Shown: positions 24,696-37,400 of the stretch, piece by piece
Numbering within the stretch: position 1 is the first letter of the stretch
How the letters are laid out: the number at the start of each line of letters is the position of its first letter
Source: Trichoplax sp. H2
Lineage: Eukaryota; Placozoa; Uniplacotomia; Trichoplacea
Direction: 5' to 3'
DNA length: 64,000 bases
Assembly (NCBI GenBank): GCA_003344405.1
Contig: NOWV01000034.1
Coordinates: forward strand, 310,001 to 374,000
Notes under the pieces: generated by a model
Told to the model about the DNA's origin: nothing
The model's input: only the letters and a program-made list of their open reading frames with translations
Databases searched by the model: none
Position numbers and translations under genes: made by a program

Positions 24696-26773
24696 ATGTC
24701 TACTAAAGTGGCATCAAATTTACTAGTCAAAACTGGAAGATTACAAAGGCCAATAACTGGACCGAGAAGATTTCGTAAAGTAAAGCCTGATCTGCAAATC
24801 CGTAACTGGAAAATTGTCCGTGGAGATTCTGTACGTCTACGCGTAGGGTGTTGTTATGCTACTTTATTTGTCCATATCATGTAAAATGGAGATCTTGCTC
24901 GCAACATACTGGATAATCAAGATGAAAGGATGGTTGCAATTTGAACTCCCAATGAATATCATATGCTAGACATAGGATATCATATTATTGCAGACAATAG
25001 AAATGGAGACCACTTACATATGGAACAGCACAACCAGTTGTGATGAATCTACTTTTAATTCCGCTGCAGTGAATGAGCAACGATCGATCTATTACTAGCA
25101 ATATCAGCAAAAAAGCAGTAAAGCAGCTACTTTTTAGACACCTTTTCAAGTCGTACTAGTCGACTTTATTGTAGTAAAGTGGAGAAATGAAGATCTTTTG
25201 GATCTTGTCAAATACAGTACAGCCAGTCGTCATGAATTGAACTTTTAAGACGACTACAGCACAGTAAATTAGCACACACGTATACCTATCGAGCAACAGC
25301 TGTAGCCAAATTGTCGCATAGTACAGTACATATCGTTAATGAGCAAGTTAAAATGAACTGATATTCCTACTTGTATCTCGTAAAGTGTCAAACATGAATG
25401 CAACAAGTATCGAAATAATTTCTACCTAGCTGCACCAACTACGGAGAAGCATTAATACAATCCAGAAAGCTTGTTGACATTGATTAATTATTATAGAAGA
25501 CGTCAATAGGCCACTCAGTGATGTAATTCACCGAAATACATCTAAATCAAGTTATTATTTACCCATTGAATTCCTATAGGTAGAAGTTTTATCTGGAAAA
25601 GATAAAGGCGTCGTCGGTAAAGTGTCGCAAGTTTTACGAGGTCAAAATAAAGTGTTTGTTGAAGGATTGAATTGTGTAAGTTTAAATATGCCATCTTGTC
25701 GATGATACAGCGGGGTAAATCCCAGAAAAATAGCAGCTACTAATATTTAGAATGGATGTTCGATCAAAGTGTTTTTCGATATAGAAATATAGAAACTACA
25801 TCTTACTAATGTAATTTATTATAATATTGGATAGCATTACCGATATTTGAAACCGCATGAAGAATTTCAAGGCGGCCTGGTCCGAAGCGAAGCCCCATTG
25901 CATTACTCTAAAGTTGCATTAGTTGACCCATCAGATGGGTATGTACCCCTATCGATACTACTTATTCCACAGCGTTTTTCTTCATTTGAGCTAGCAGCTA
26001 TTTGATACCTATTTTTTACCCTTCTGCCCCTTAACCTAATATATTATTACAATACTAATTTTTAAACTTTGGTACGAAAATTCTAGAAAAGGTACTAAAG
26101 TCGGTTTCATGTTTACCAAAGATGGAGAAAAAGTCCGTGTATCTAGGAGAACTGGAACGGTGATACCGAAGCCCCCCGAGCTGAAGCTAACCAGAATCCG
26201 TGAAGCTTATATAGGTTAAAATCCCTAAATCTGTTAGATCTGCATGTACATACACGCATCGCTATGATATGCCACTCTACCTGAAAAGAATGATATTAAT
26301 AGCGTAGATACCAGTTGAATTAGGACATTAATGAATCTTTTCACCTAAAAATTCAACGTTTTACGGTACTTCTTATAATTGGTATTACTGTTTCGTATTC
26401 TATTCTCAATTTCTCATACAATAGCTGTAGTACAATAAAGTTTAGCAATAAACTAGTCGTATCTTCATAAAATATGAATCAATTGTCCAATAGGCCAAAA
26501 AATTAAGAAAGTTATAGCTTTTTATTAGCATATATCGAAGCATACACTGTATACAGTATAATCTAAGCCACAGTCAATCATTCTAAAATGTTGAGTTGGT
26601 ATAATACACCTTAATTTACAACACTAATATATTCTATACTTGTGTGTTAATTTACAGACGGTCACAAAGATACCAGTGCCGAAAATGCTACAAAAGTAAC
26701 TTATGTAATGTCAAAAAATTCTTTCGAATCAATCATTATAAAGTCTTTAAGGTCCAAAAAACAGGAGAAATAA
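24696..26773 (+). CDS. MRPL24: Mitochondrial ribosomal protein L24 (uL24m), complete
   Basis: This gene encodes a uL24-type large-subunit protein of the mitochondrial ribosome. Five exons join in phase: 24696-24830, 25580-25675, 25835-25938, 26087-26214 and 26658-26773, giving 192 residues against about 216 in human. The Arg/Lys-rich N-terminus (LQRPITGPRRFRKVKP) fits a matrix-targeting leader. The KOW motif reads VEVLSGKDKGVVGKVSQVLR, followed by FVEGLNCHYRYLKPHEEF and SEAPLHYSKVALVDPSDG. The C-terminal part, RVSRRTGTVIPKP, is typical of the mitochondrial family. The last exon (DGHKDTSAENAT) matches the family tail. The gene is convergent with SUGP1, with 165 bases between stops. Confidence 0.95.
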
Positions 26774-26938
26774 CAATTTCCGTTATCAGTTGCTGCATAA
26801 CTATCTTAGATTATATTATATAATTTAAGCTATAATAATTATTATTTCAATAATATGGTCTTCGTGGATTATTCTGAAGGTTCAAAAAATAAATCATTTC
26901 GTTAGTAAAATGTCCATTTATAATGAAAACATTTTATG

Positions 26939-29548
26939 CTAGTAAAATAGAAAATAATAAAATTTATATACCAGCGGATTCGGTCTAAATCGATATGCAA
27001 GCATCATCCTTTTACGATATAATTCAAATTCATCATCAGATTTTTTTACTTCTTGAGGTTTTTCAACTCCAACTCCGGAGCTATCAAAGCTAGTTGGACC
27101 CCTAACATTTTAATGACAGATACATGAGAAAAGATGCGTTTAATTAGGTACGTTTAAGATCATTAGTTGCTGGAACAATTTTAAATGTAGAAGACAAAAA
27201 TTGCAAGATATCCTTTTACACATACTCACTGTACATATAAATATATAACTTTAAAAGTACAGTATGATGCAAGGCTTAGTTAATTATATGATTAGTTTAT
27301 GGATATTGTACTGTATAACTAACTTATTAACTGGTTCAACTATTCCTTGGCCAGACGATCCTAAACCAGTACCCTCTTTCCAGCCCGCTGCCAACAACAT
27401 TTGATAACCAATATTGTTCTCCTTTAGTTTATTCTTCATGTAATCAGAGAAATGCGGTGTCTTTCCTTGCTTAATAGCTTCTATTTGCTGCAAAAACTTT
27501 TCCAGTTCATCTTTCGGCAAAAAATCTCCCAGATGATGTTTACCTTTAGCTTCTTGTGTCAGGTTTTCTGCTTTGTTTCGAGTACGTTCCATTTCTTTCA
27601 TTCTCATCTTATGTTCCCAAGTACCACCATCTACTTCTTCATCCGAATCATATTCGTACTTACTCTTCTTCTTCTTGTTAGCTGTTAATAGCTGAGCTCT
27701 GATTATAGCTTCTTGCTTAGCTTTCTCCAACTGGTTTCTAATAAATTCGTTTGAGATCTGCACAAGTAAATAATTAATTACAGCAAACTATTTCAGAGAA
27801 TAGTAATTGTCAAAGCCAATTAATACCTGTTCAGCAGACGCCGTAGGCTGACTACTTGTACTTTGTGATATCTAACAGTATCATTGGTAAAGAAAGGGTC
27901 AAAATTTAATTTGTACAACTATAATTCAACAATCGTGATATAACTTACATCACTTCTTGAACCTGCCTGGGCTAAGGACCGAGAAATCTCCTGAGCCTTA
28001 GCTAACGCTTTAGCAGCATCTACTGATTCTTCAGCACGTCTTTTAACTCCTATAAATAGAATAAGAGATATGTATACTCATATTAGATATTGTTCGAACC
28101 GAACCTAATTTAAGATAACTACTAATTAACCTGAACTAAAAGTAGAGGTAGAACTGTCGGGCACAGTAGGTACTGTGACTTCCGATTCCTGACGTCGAAC
28201 TTCTTCCACCTGCATACGAAAAGCTTGATATTCCATAGCCTTTTTATCCATTAAAAACCTAACAAGGTAGCAGCCACAGTGTTTGATTAGCTAGTAAATC
28301 ATATTTAAAACTCTATCCAATATGATGAGAAGTTATAGGCCATTTTGTAAATATTATGCACTGTGATACACAGTCAGTATTAACAGTGAGATTTAAAAGG
28401 GTCGATAAAATATACCGTATACTGCACTTTAACGTAGCCATACTACGTATAGAGATGATACATTTTCATTTTCTATCACCGTTGATACTGATACTAAGTT
28501 ATGTTTAGGATCACCATTTACTTCAATGACAACATTAGACTTCTCTACTGTATCGACTGTATGAGCTAAAACATCAACTATAATAATTCTTACTTGAATT
28601 TGCGGTCATGCTTGTATTTTATTCTTGCTAATTCTTCTACTTCATCGCCCCTTGTTGCAACCAATTGCACAAATTGGTCTCTCGATTCGAATGCATCAGG
28701 ATTTTCTGGTAGGGAAACTTTTTGATAAACTTTTAGAAATAGTCCTACCGGACTCCTACGTATATACGTATGTACTACTTGTCTGTTGAACAAATGTAGA
28801 ATACGAATATAGGATAAAGTAGAGTGCCAGATAAAACTATCTCTTGGTATCTGTCATTCAAGCTTCAAGAACAGTATTTGTGACTATTTATGAGTATAAG
28901 GTGTACGGTATTTTTGGCGTGTCAACTGCCGATTCAATCTTGTAAAATCAAAATCCAATTGTCGACTAACTAGTTTGTCGCACGTTAGGATTAGGATCAT
29001 CGGATACTCCAAGGACACGCCAGCATTTAATAAAAAGTACACCGAACACCTTCAGAATATGACTAGTGTTACTAGTGTTACATCATACACTTTAAGACTA
29101 AGTTGCATGCTTGCATCAAGTATAGGACTAAACCAAGGTACTATTTTAATATAGCATCACTGTATCTGCTTTTACCATTTTGAATAATATATTCCTTGTC
29201 TTCTTCACTTTCTAATACGCTTGTACTGCTGAATCGTGTATCTTGTACATTTTTGGTCGTTGAAGCTTTCTTTAGCGATGGAATTTTCATCTTAAAAGAC
29301 GATTTTTTGCCACTAGACAAACTTTGATCTACCTTGTCTTCACTTTTACTACTGGCTACCGTAGAATTCACTTTACTGACTTGATTAGAAAGACTGCTTC
29401 CAATTTCAGCCTGTTTAGTCGTAGTCTTTTCCTCTTTTCGGCTTATTGTATCATCACTTGTTTCTTTTGCCGTTGACTGTGACTGCAGCTGCTGAAGTTG
29501 TTGAAATCTCTCTAAAAAACTACCATCATTTTTGAATATGCCATCCAT
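26939..29548 (-). CDS. SUGP1: SUGP1-like splicing factor (SURP and G-patch domains)
   Basis: This gene encodes a nuclear splicing factor of the SUGP1/SF4 family, which helps the branch-site machinery by recruiting a DEAH helicase through its G-patch. Exons in phase are 29548-29176, 28717 (or 28729)-28594, 28258-28131, 28049-27949, 27871-27827, 27757-27324 and 27101 down to a stop at 26939. The total is about 455-460 residues. The N-terminus has the family motif [13 protein letters not shown]. One SURP module spans exons 2-3 ([19 protein letters not shown], then [13 protein letters not shown]). A helical region precedes [16 protein letters not shown] and [13 protein letters not shown]. The G-patch is [15 protein letters not shown], and the C-terminus is [15 protein letters not shown]. 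Mammalian SUGP1 has two SURP modules and about 645 residues, so this copy is shorter. The last few residues after NPL are uncertain. Confidence 0.92.
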
Positions 29549-29719
29549 TTTTTAGCTATTTAACTTCATGAACTAGGTAAGGAGGTATTTTATTCGACCG
29601 AATCTCGCTCACTGAGGGAGGAAGTCTTAAATATTCAACTAAAATGTCCACTGCTGTCGTAGAACTTTCTCATCCATATAAGCATCGACTATTTGATTTT
29701 CTTGTCGTAGTCTATGCTC

Positions 29720-29767
29720 TAGTATAGTACAGTACTCGTACTACAGTATACAGTAGTACTAGAAGTA
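29720..29767. promoter_or_regulatory. GTAC-word cluster upstream of SUGP1
   Basis: Overlapping GTACAGTAC (29727-29735), TACTACAGTATACAGTAGTA and related words lie 170-220 bases before the SUGP1 start codon. The composition matches the clusters at 6315, 17603, 17763 and 56042. A regulatory role is inferred from position only. Confidence 0.3.
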
Positions 29768-29778
29768 GAAGACATACA

Positions 29779-30136
29779 GTAGGCTGAGCACTTCTTGGAC
29801 GGACGGATATTTTTTCGGTCTCATCTCCTCCAAATATTGTCCCAAACACTTGGTTATGACAGTACTATAAGTATACAGACGGTCGATTCTGACTGAATTG
29901 ACTGATTTTTTTTTTCTCTCAATTAAGCTCGAATCTTATTATCTGTTACTCAAGTTCTGCTTGAAATCAGGTAGAGAAGATCATCAATGTTATTGAAATT
30001 AGTACCAGTGATTTGGAAAACAGACACAGAAGATCCATATACTAAGTAGTCATTCTTTATTATTATTATTTAGTTTTTCGACATGAACGACCTCCTTAGG
30101 TAAAATAAGTCCGTCCGTCTGAGGGAGTGCTTAGTC
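29779..30136. mobile_element. Possible MITE-like element with imperfect terminal inverted repeats
   Basis: The left end reads CTGAGCACTTCTTGGACGGA from about 29783. The reverse complement of the right end (about 30136 leftward) reads ACTAAGCACTCCCTCAGACG followed by GACGGAC. The two ends therefore share an imperfect inverted repeat of roughly 25-30 bases, containing GACGGACGGA, about 350 bases apart. There is no internal gene. A related word, CAGACAGACGGACTTCCC, occurs in each copy of the 5405-6003 minisatellite. I could not establish a target-site duplication. Confidence 0.3.
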
Positions 30137-30311
30137 CAAATCTTCTTCTCAGTACTCCTCCATACAATCATATGCCGTGTATAGCGCTGACCGTGCAGTT
30201 ACAAGATGTCGGGGAAACTTACCACTTTGAATTGACTGCGATATCAAAAATGTCCTACTAAAAATAGGAAAAATGCAAATCCTGCAAAAGTTTTATACTA
30301 TATGACCTATT

Positions 30312-30910
30312 AGTATGTCAGCATCAAAACGGCCACGCAGATAACTTTCTCTGTTGAAAGTATAGCTAGTTCTAAGTGGGTTGCTTTTATAGTCACGACG
30401 ACCCCGTTCTACTGTACTGTACTACTGCTGTAATGTATACCTTAATTAGTTAGCTAAATAGTTAGGCGCTACTCCACAAGAGGTAGGAAAGCCTTTATTG
30501 AAATTTAAAAGTATTTTCACTACTGCTTCATTCACCAATTCTCTCTATACAGTTGATCATCAAGCTTTTATACACTTTTACTCAAAACGCATCTACAAAA
30601 TTATATTGTCTGTAGAAGAGAAGTCGAACACGGATTTATATCAGAGGCAATCTAGTTAATTCATTTTACTCGCTATTCAGCGCGACAATTAACTGCCAGC
30701 CGTAATTTCTCGCATTAATGTAGCATCTATTCCTAGGCTCTTGACTGCTACAACTATTCAATTTTATCTTGATTGAACCTCGTTTAGTTATTTGTACTTT
30801 AGTTGTGGCTATTTAAAAATTTCCTAAACATTCTTTACCATATAAGGTAAAAGAAAAATCTTACCAGGCTCAATGCCGATATGATTTTCTATTTCATTTT
30901 TCCAACCCAT
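30312..30910 (-). CDS. Unidentified small gene, very tentative
   Basis: A possible first exon, 30910-30865, encodes MGWKNEIENHIGIEP and ends at a good donor (GTAAGA). A second open exon-like stretch, 30408-30312, encodes RRDYKSNPLRTSYTFNRESY and then LRGRFDADIL, and lies behind an acceptor-like AG. A third candidate near 30718-30680 (SLGIDATLMREITAG) could lie between them. The phases of the first two are compatible (1 out, 2 bases in), but I know no family with these sequences. The gene would lie between SUGP1 and RASA1 on the same strand. It may be chance open frame in AT-rich DNA. Confidence 0.22.
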
Positions 30911-31455
30911 TTTATTTCAACAATAGCAAAGAATAGTAATGCCATCATTGATGGGCTAATAAAATTGAATTATGTGTGGTAAACTGATTCCTGCAGCAGC
31001 ATCATTATGGCATACAATAATCAATTATTGTGTCAGGTATAAAATCAATACTTCGATCCTTCTTGACTCGTTAATTGTATTTTACCCGCAGATAGCTAAT
31101 TTTAAATGTTTAATTTTATTTAAACGTCTTTCAAACTTATAAACTTATTTGCTTTTAATAACAGAAACAAATTGGACACACACTACTTTCTTCTATTTCA
31201 TAAATTGAAAACAAATAAAATATCTGCGTTTATACAGTACATCTTTATCAAACATATCGGCATCAATAATTATAATTAATATAACTGCGGAGACATCCAT
31301 TAATATAAACAATTATCGACGCATACTGTACAGTAGATACTTCTTGAGATACTGTCGGTAGAAAGGTAATAACTCGTTCATGACTACAGTGGTAATAGAT
31401 CATATAATATATTACCAAGTAACTCGAAATAAATAATATAAATTTCCAGTATAAT

Positions 31456-34400
31456 TTAACAACTTTCTTCATGTTTCATCTCCAGATTTTGAAATACTTC
31501 GATAAAATCAGTAACTTCATCCTGCAGCTAATAAAGAATAATTATCAATTTTAGCAAAATCAAGGTGATTGATGCGTTTATGAATCAAATCAGTTACATT
31601 TTTTGAATCATACTTCGCTATCAACTTTTTTCTTCAAGTCTTCAATGTAGTATTTACTTAAATGATAAAATATCGCTATTTCTGTATCGATATTGCAAGT
31701 AATCGTTTCTCGATTGGAGGGATAGTCATTGATCGCCTTCAATTTTACAAAGCGAAATAAATCCTTTATTAGTAGCTTGTACTACATTATGGAGGTATTA
31801 TATACTGTATATTATCACGGTGTATATTATACTCATCAATCAGTAAAATTACAAAGGTAAAACTAAATTTATAAATTTAAAAATTACCGTTAAATCACTG
31901 AGAAATTTCATCGTTTTGCCTTTATTAACCATAAAAAAACTACTAAGTTCAGGAAAGTGACTTCCCTCCTAAGTTTTTTATTAAACCAAGTCAATAAACT
32001 CCAATAAAGAGGGGGAAAAAATAATATTGCTTATATAGAATCAGAATAAATTTTAATCATATAAACCTTGCCACCACCAGCTACGTTAGCTAAGCTTTGA
32101 AGACACTTTGCAAATGTCATCAAATTTCTAGTAGCAGCATGCGTTAACGGGTCTAGAAAAGGTACCAAAAGTTTACGATAATTAATTTTTCACTAAAACT
32201 TAATTTCTACAGCAATAACTTACTAAATGCCTAGCAATTATGAATTTACTAACCAGATACAATATTAAATGAGCGCGGATTTAGGATAGCAGGACAATAA
32301 AGACGGAGAAACATAAAACAGCTAGACAGGGACAACATTACCGTTATATTGCTGGCATCATCATACACATCGAAACCTTACTGTTATCCGGTATACTATA
32401 CTAAAAGATAGATTGAAACTTGCCTAACGAGATGGCATCTTAATATATCACCACCATCTTCCCACATTTTTTCGCCACACGACACCATATAATGCAGTAA
32501 ATAACGTAATTCTCTGTATAAAAATATATTTTAAAAAGAATGTCGTCACATATGCATTGTTATTACAGCATTACGTAAATGATAGCACACGCTACTTAAA
32601 TTGTTTATTTTCTAAAGGCTAAATCTATGTTACAGACTAACTTGGGACAAGTATCAACAAAATTAAATATTTTTTCCTTGATTTCGTTCAATAAAGATAG
32701 GAAAAGCTGGATATTGGTAGTTAAATTAAAATCTTTACTGCTAGAAGTCGCTGAATTAACCTGAAAGAGGTTAAATGAATTAGCCAAAAATATATATATA
32801 TGTAAATTTTATACTAATTGTGCATCACTTTAAATTGAATAATTTTAACGACTTACCTCTAATACATGCTTTAAATCAATAATTTTTAAAATAGTTTCCG
32901 TTAAAACTTCCTTTAAATGCTCCTGTGCAATAATTTTCATGTAGTGTTCCATTATAGTAGTAACTAATGAAGTGCCTCGAAATATCGTCCTAGAGTTATC
33001 TATAATGACGATTATTATTTAGACGATTAGTACATACATAATCTGATCTTACGCAATTAAAATTGAATGTTACTACAATCTCAATTTAATAACGAATGAT
33101 ATATTATGATCAGACTCCGCATTAATATGAAGTAAAACAATGTGTATAAATTATCAGGGTTTAAATTGATTAAAATCTGCACCGATGTTAAAAAAGGTCA
33201 TTATCATAACATGAAAATGTGATAGAAAATTTAATAATGTACAAATTTCTATTAATCAATCCAGAAGCTATCTGTTACCTGCTTTAGCAATTTCATTCTC
33301 GATTAGTTTAGCTAAAAAATTAATTTCTTGGCGTTCATGTGCAAATATCATCGCTATGGCACCAGTAAGGCTAATTCTTTCCTGACAAACATTAACTAAT
33401 GCTTCAATTATCGATGTATTTGTTTGGGTCAAGACCTGTAATTATAATAGATTGACAGTATTACAAAACTAGATATATGATATTTGTCCATTCGGATCGA
33501 GCCACGACGAAATTGGTGCTATTCACTTATACAGTAATTGCAATTAAAAGGAAAACGAAGAGCTTCTGACCGCAACTTTAAATAATTAATCAATTACTAC
33601 CTTTAACAGAGATCGACAGGATTTCTTCTCCAATAAAGGCTCATTCTAATTTTGATTAAAGAGTCTATTAAAATCTCAATTATCTGCCCGTTATAAGCAA
33701 ATTAAAAAATACGCGTAGAATTTATATCTTACTGTGTACTTCAGACGTAATCGAAGAGAACCTATTTCATCTTTTATTTGATTATCCGAAAGCGTTAAAT
33801 TAAACCATTCATCTATCGGTTTGACTGGAGGTAATTTCGCAACTGGAACTTCTACTAATCCTAAAATAAGGGCATGTCGACAGAAATTTGATCAGTGATA
33901 CGAAAATCAACTTTAAAATTAATGTTAAAATTTTTGATACTTAGTTGATACCATTATAATATTCTAGTAATATAGAGTTACTTAATACCATGTATTGATA
34001 TTAGCAAGTTATCGAAATTATCGATCTATCAACCTATTAGGGTATCCTTCGATAGTCTATTCCGATTGAAGATCTTTACAGAAATATGGTCAATATCTAC
34101 GTTTAAGTCGCTAGTAGAGAATACGAAAAAAGTGCTCAATTAATTCGTGTCTCAGTATAGGTCTAAAATCTAAATCAAACGATATTATACGGTATCTCAA
34201 AGCATAACAAACAATATTTTACACACTTCTAATGCAGCTAATGGTAATATTAATTTTCGCTTATACATTGGTATTAGGGCATAAAACAGTATTTAAGAGT
34301 TTTAGTAAAGTTTACTGCATCAATTTCTTATTGCATTTATAATCCTCATGTGTACTATAATTGCTTAGAATCTCTTCAATGATCACAGCATACATGATGC

Positions 34401-37400
34401 TATAAATTACAGTCTATAATTATAATATAGGGATTAAGAATATGCTATTATAATATAATTTATCATAGTAGTAGTTAGGAATTTACTTGAAGCGAAATTC
34501 TTCATCCCATATAGGATTACAAGTTTCTTTTGTAGCTGTTTGAGCACATTTGAAATCATCAATGCAAATAATACAGTAAGGATGCGAGATTGTCTTGGAT
34601 AACTTTTGAGCATTGGAGACTTGAATTTCTAACTGACGTAATCGATTCTTATTGGAATTTTGTGAGCACTGTATTATTGCAGTCATCCATTGCTAGATAT
34701 AGAAGTGTATAAGCGAGATTAAATAATCAACATTAAAATTTCTTCGATCGATAGAGAATAGAAGTATCCAGTTATCACTCGTATTAATAATATGAATATC
34801 CTTTATCAGCTACCTAATTATATCATGCATATAATATCATAAGTGATGAAGTACTGCAAACGATACGAAACGAAAAAAGAAACTTTAATTTCATGTTCTA
34901 TTACATACAGTAGCATTCTTCTCCGTATCTGTTGATAGATACGTTATGGTTGTCTCGTTTAAAAATTTGGAAATCAGTTGAAAGTGATACCCATGCCTAT
35001 AAAATGAAGGAAAGGGGTAAGTAAAAGGAATTCGTATCATGTTACTCCATGAAATCTTTAACTAGAAATTAGGATCTAAATATCATTCTATCCAAATTGC
35101 GCTAAAAAAAATAGTACATTTATTTAATAGTAGTACAACCTTCCAATTAAGCCGTCATGCAATGGATAAACCGTACTATGGGAGATATCGATAATTCCTT
35201 TTGGTTTAGCTCTCTATCCAAATATAAAATGTATATGTCAAAGCAGGTATAGTAATTAAATATTACTCTGAATATCACTAACTTTATCACTCTCGTAATA
35301 GTAAAGCCTCTGTTCCTTTTGTATAAGCAAGCAATGATAAGTCCTCCATTTCTTTCCTCCTGTAAAATCAAGATTTAATAGCATCAATGTCCACATCAGT
35401 AGGTGATCAAGAGTAACACTTCCATCAATATGCTATCATCCTAGCTTATTATTTCAGTCAATTATTTATTCCATTACAGCTCACCTTTCCGCTTTATATC
35501 TAGCTTCCCAGATTTACCATCCTTCAAAATGGATTGTGTTTTTATGGTATGACTTTCTGGTTTATCTTGTTTCTTATATGAATTATTCCTGAAATCATCT
35601 TCCTTCATTTTCTATAGATGATAGAGACGTAGAGATTATAGATATTTATGGCTTTCATAGATTAGCATGTTAATATAGTAATCTATAAAAAAAATTAATT
35701 AATTAAAAACGACAAAACCACTATTAAAATACGCATTGTATTAACCTTTGGCAAGGGATCTCCCAGTTTAAGTCCTTCAACAATATATTCTTTAGAATAT
35801 CGCTGTATAATTTCATCAATGCTATCCATATAAAAATGAATGAATTACTGAGAATGAATCAATAATTTCAACACATTAAGACCCAAGTTATGTTAATCGA
35901 AAATTACTTTTCTAACTCACATTGTAAAAATTTATTATGGTATTTTAAACAGCTACTGTCTACATTGTTGCCATTTTTGGACCATGAGAAAATTTATTGC
36001 TACTTACCTATCATAGCATCTGCCGCCCATATTGTAGCGTAAACCGTCTTTTTTAATCCGAAATTTTTTAATGCCTTTGTCTGTCCTAAAAGTCATAAAA
36101 TTGTGCTTAATCATTGGTTCGTAGTAGAAAGAAAAAAATCATACGATGAAATACGTAAGGGCTTTAAATATCACACAATATATTATATTTATCCTTATCC
36201 TTAAGTAGACGTAACGGAGTAAATAGGTATAATACTAATAGTTAGGCCTTTAAAGTGCTCTACAAAAGATTTATCTATGAAAAAATTTAATATTCTACCT
36301 CGTTTAGCCATACTCAAACAATATTTAGCTTGACATCTAATAATGGGATCTACGTGAATGACAGCTAATGTACGATTTATGTCAATATAGTCTGCTAGAA
36401 TATTATCAAGGTGAAATAAGGGGACAATCTTACTTTTTAATTGTTTAAGACATTATTTAGCAATCTTTACATCACCCGGTTTTAAATGGAATGATTTTAA
36501 TATTACAATTAGGCGATATACCAAACTTTTCAAAATAAAGTTACAAAAATCTACCGTAAGGAATCTAATTATTTCCTTGTTGATTCGAATATATTTTTAA
36601 TTGCTTCTTGTCACCGAAAATATCAATCTAATGCATTGCTTTGCCGTAAATTAGTTTTTTACTGGTACTCCCAATTATCCCTTTACAATGGAAAGAGCTG
36701 ATCAAGACTACAATCATCTCTTTACTTGTTATTGATGCAGTGAAATGATATTAATATCTGTGTCAAGCAAGGGTACTTCGTGGTTCTATAACAAATAAGT
36801 GAACTAAATACAATTTAAATCGACTAGTGTGGCAGTGATTAATTTTTACTTAAACAACTTTTGTGGCATTACTTCAGAACAAGGCTATAATCACCAGGCG
36901 ACGTATCACTCTGCTTAATAAGATAATGTCCAACTTTTCCTTCTTCCTTTAACAAATCAGTAGAAGACGATTGTGGTGGTTCACCAAAATACCAACTATG
37001 TAAAAGGAATTATTCTCACGGTCAATCAATCAAAATTAGTTAACATTGCTCTATATAAGCTTTTCAAAATGTGCTCCTAAATTTAATTTAAGACGTCTAG
37101 AAGTAGTTTTAACAGAAAGAATCGCATTAATCTAATCTAAGCCAGTGACTCGTAGTAATATCTAGCATTCTATGTTTGCTATATGACGTATAGAGAAGAG
37201 AAAAAATGAAAGGGCTAGAAATGCTGACGTCAAAAACAAATAAAATTAAGTGCGAATTGTCTAGCATATAATCTTATCAAGAGCCACTTACATTTTACCT
37301 TCATGGATATCACATGATAAGTCCTACCAGTAAAATAGAAAGCGCATATAATACCAAGAAATGTTAAAATTATCTGTATTTGCTCAATATGGCCGACACA

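Noticed and set aside
26918-26938. Separate last SUGP1 exon encoding HKMFSL
   Set aside because: It would require a 33-base intron, too short to be trusted; reading through to the stop at 26939 is simpler.
36270-36420. Exon-like minus-strand stretch in a RASA1 intron (DNILADYIDINRTLAVIHVD)
   Set aside because: I first took it for the second half of the SH2 domain, but exons 36085-36008 and 35821-35746 supply that half in phase and match the family, so this is chance open frame.
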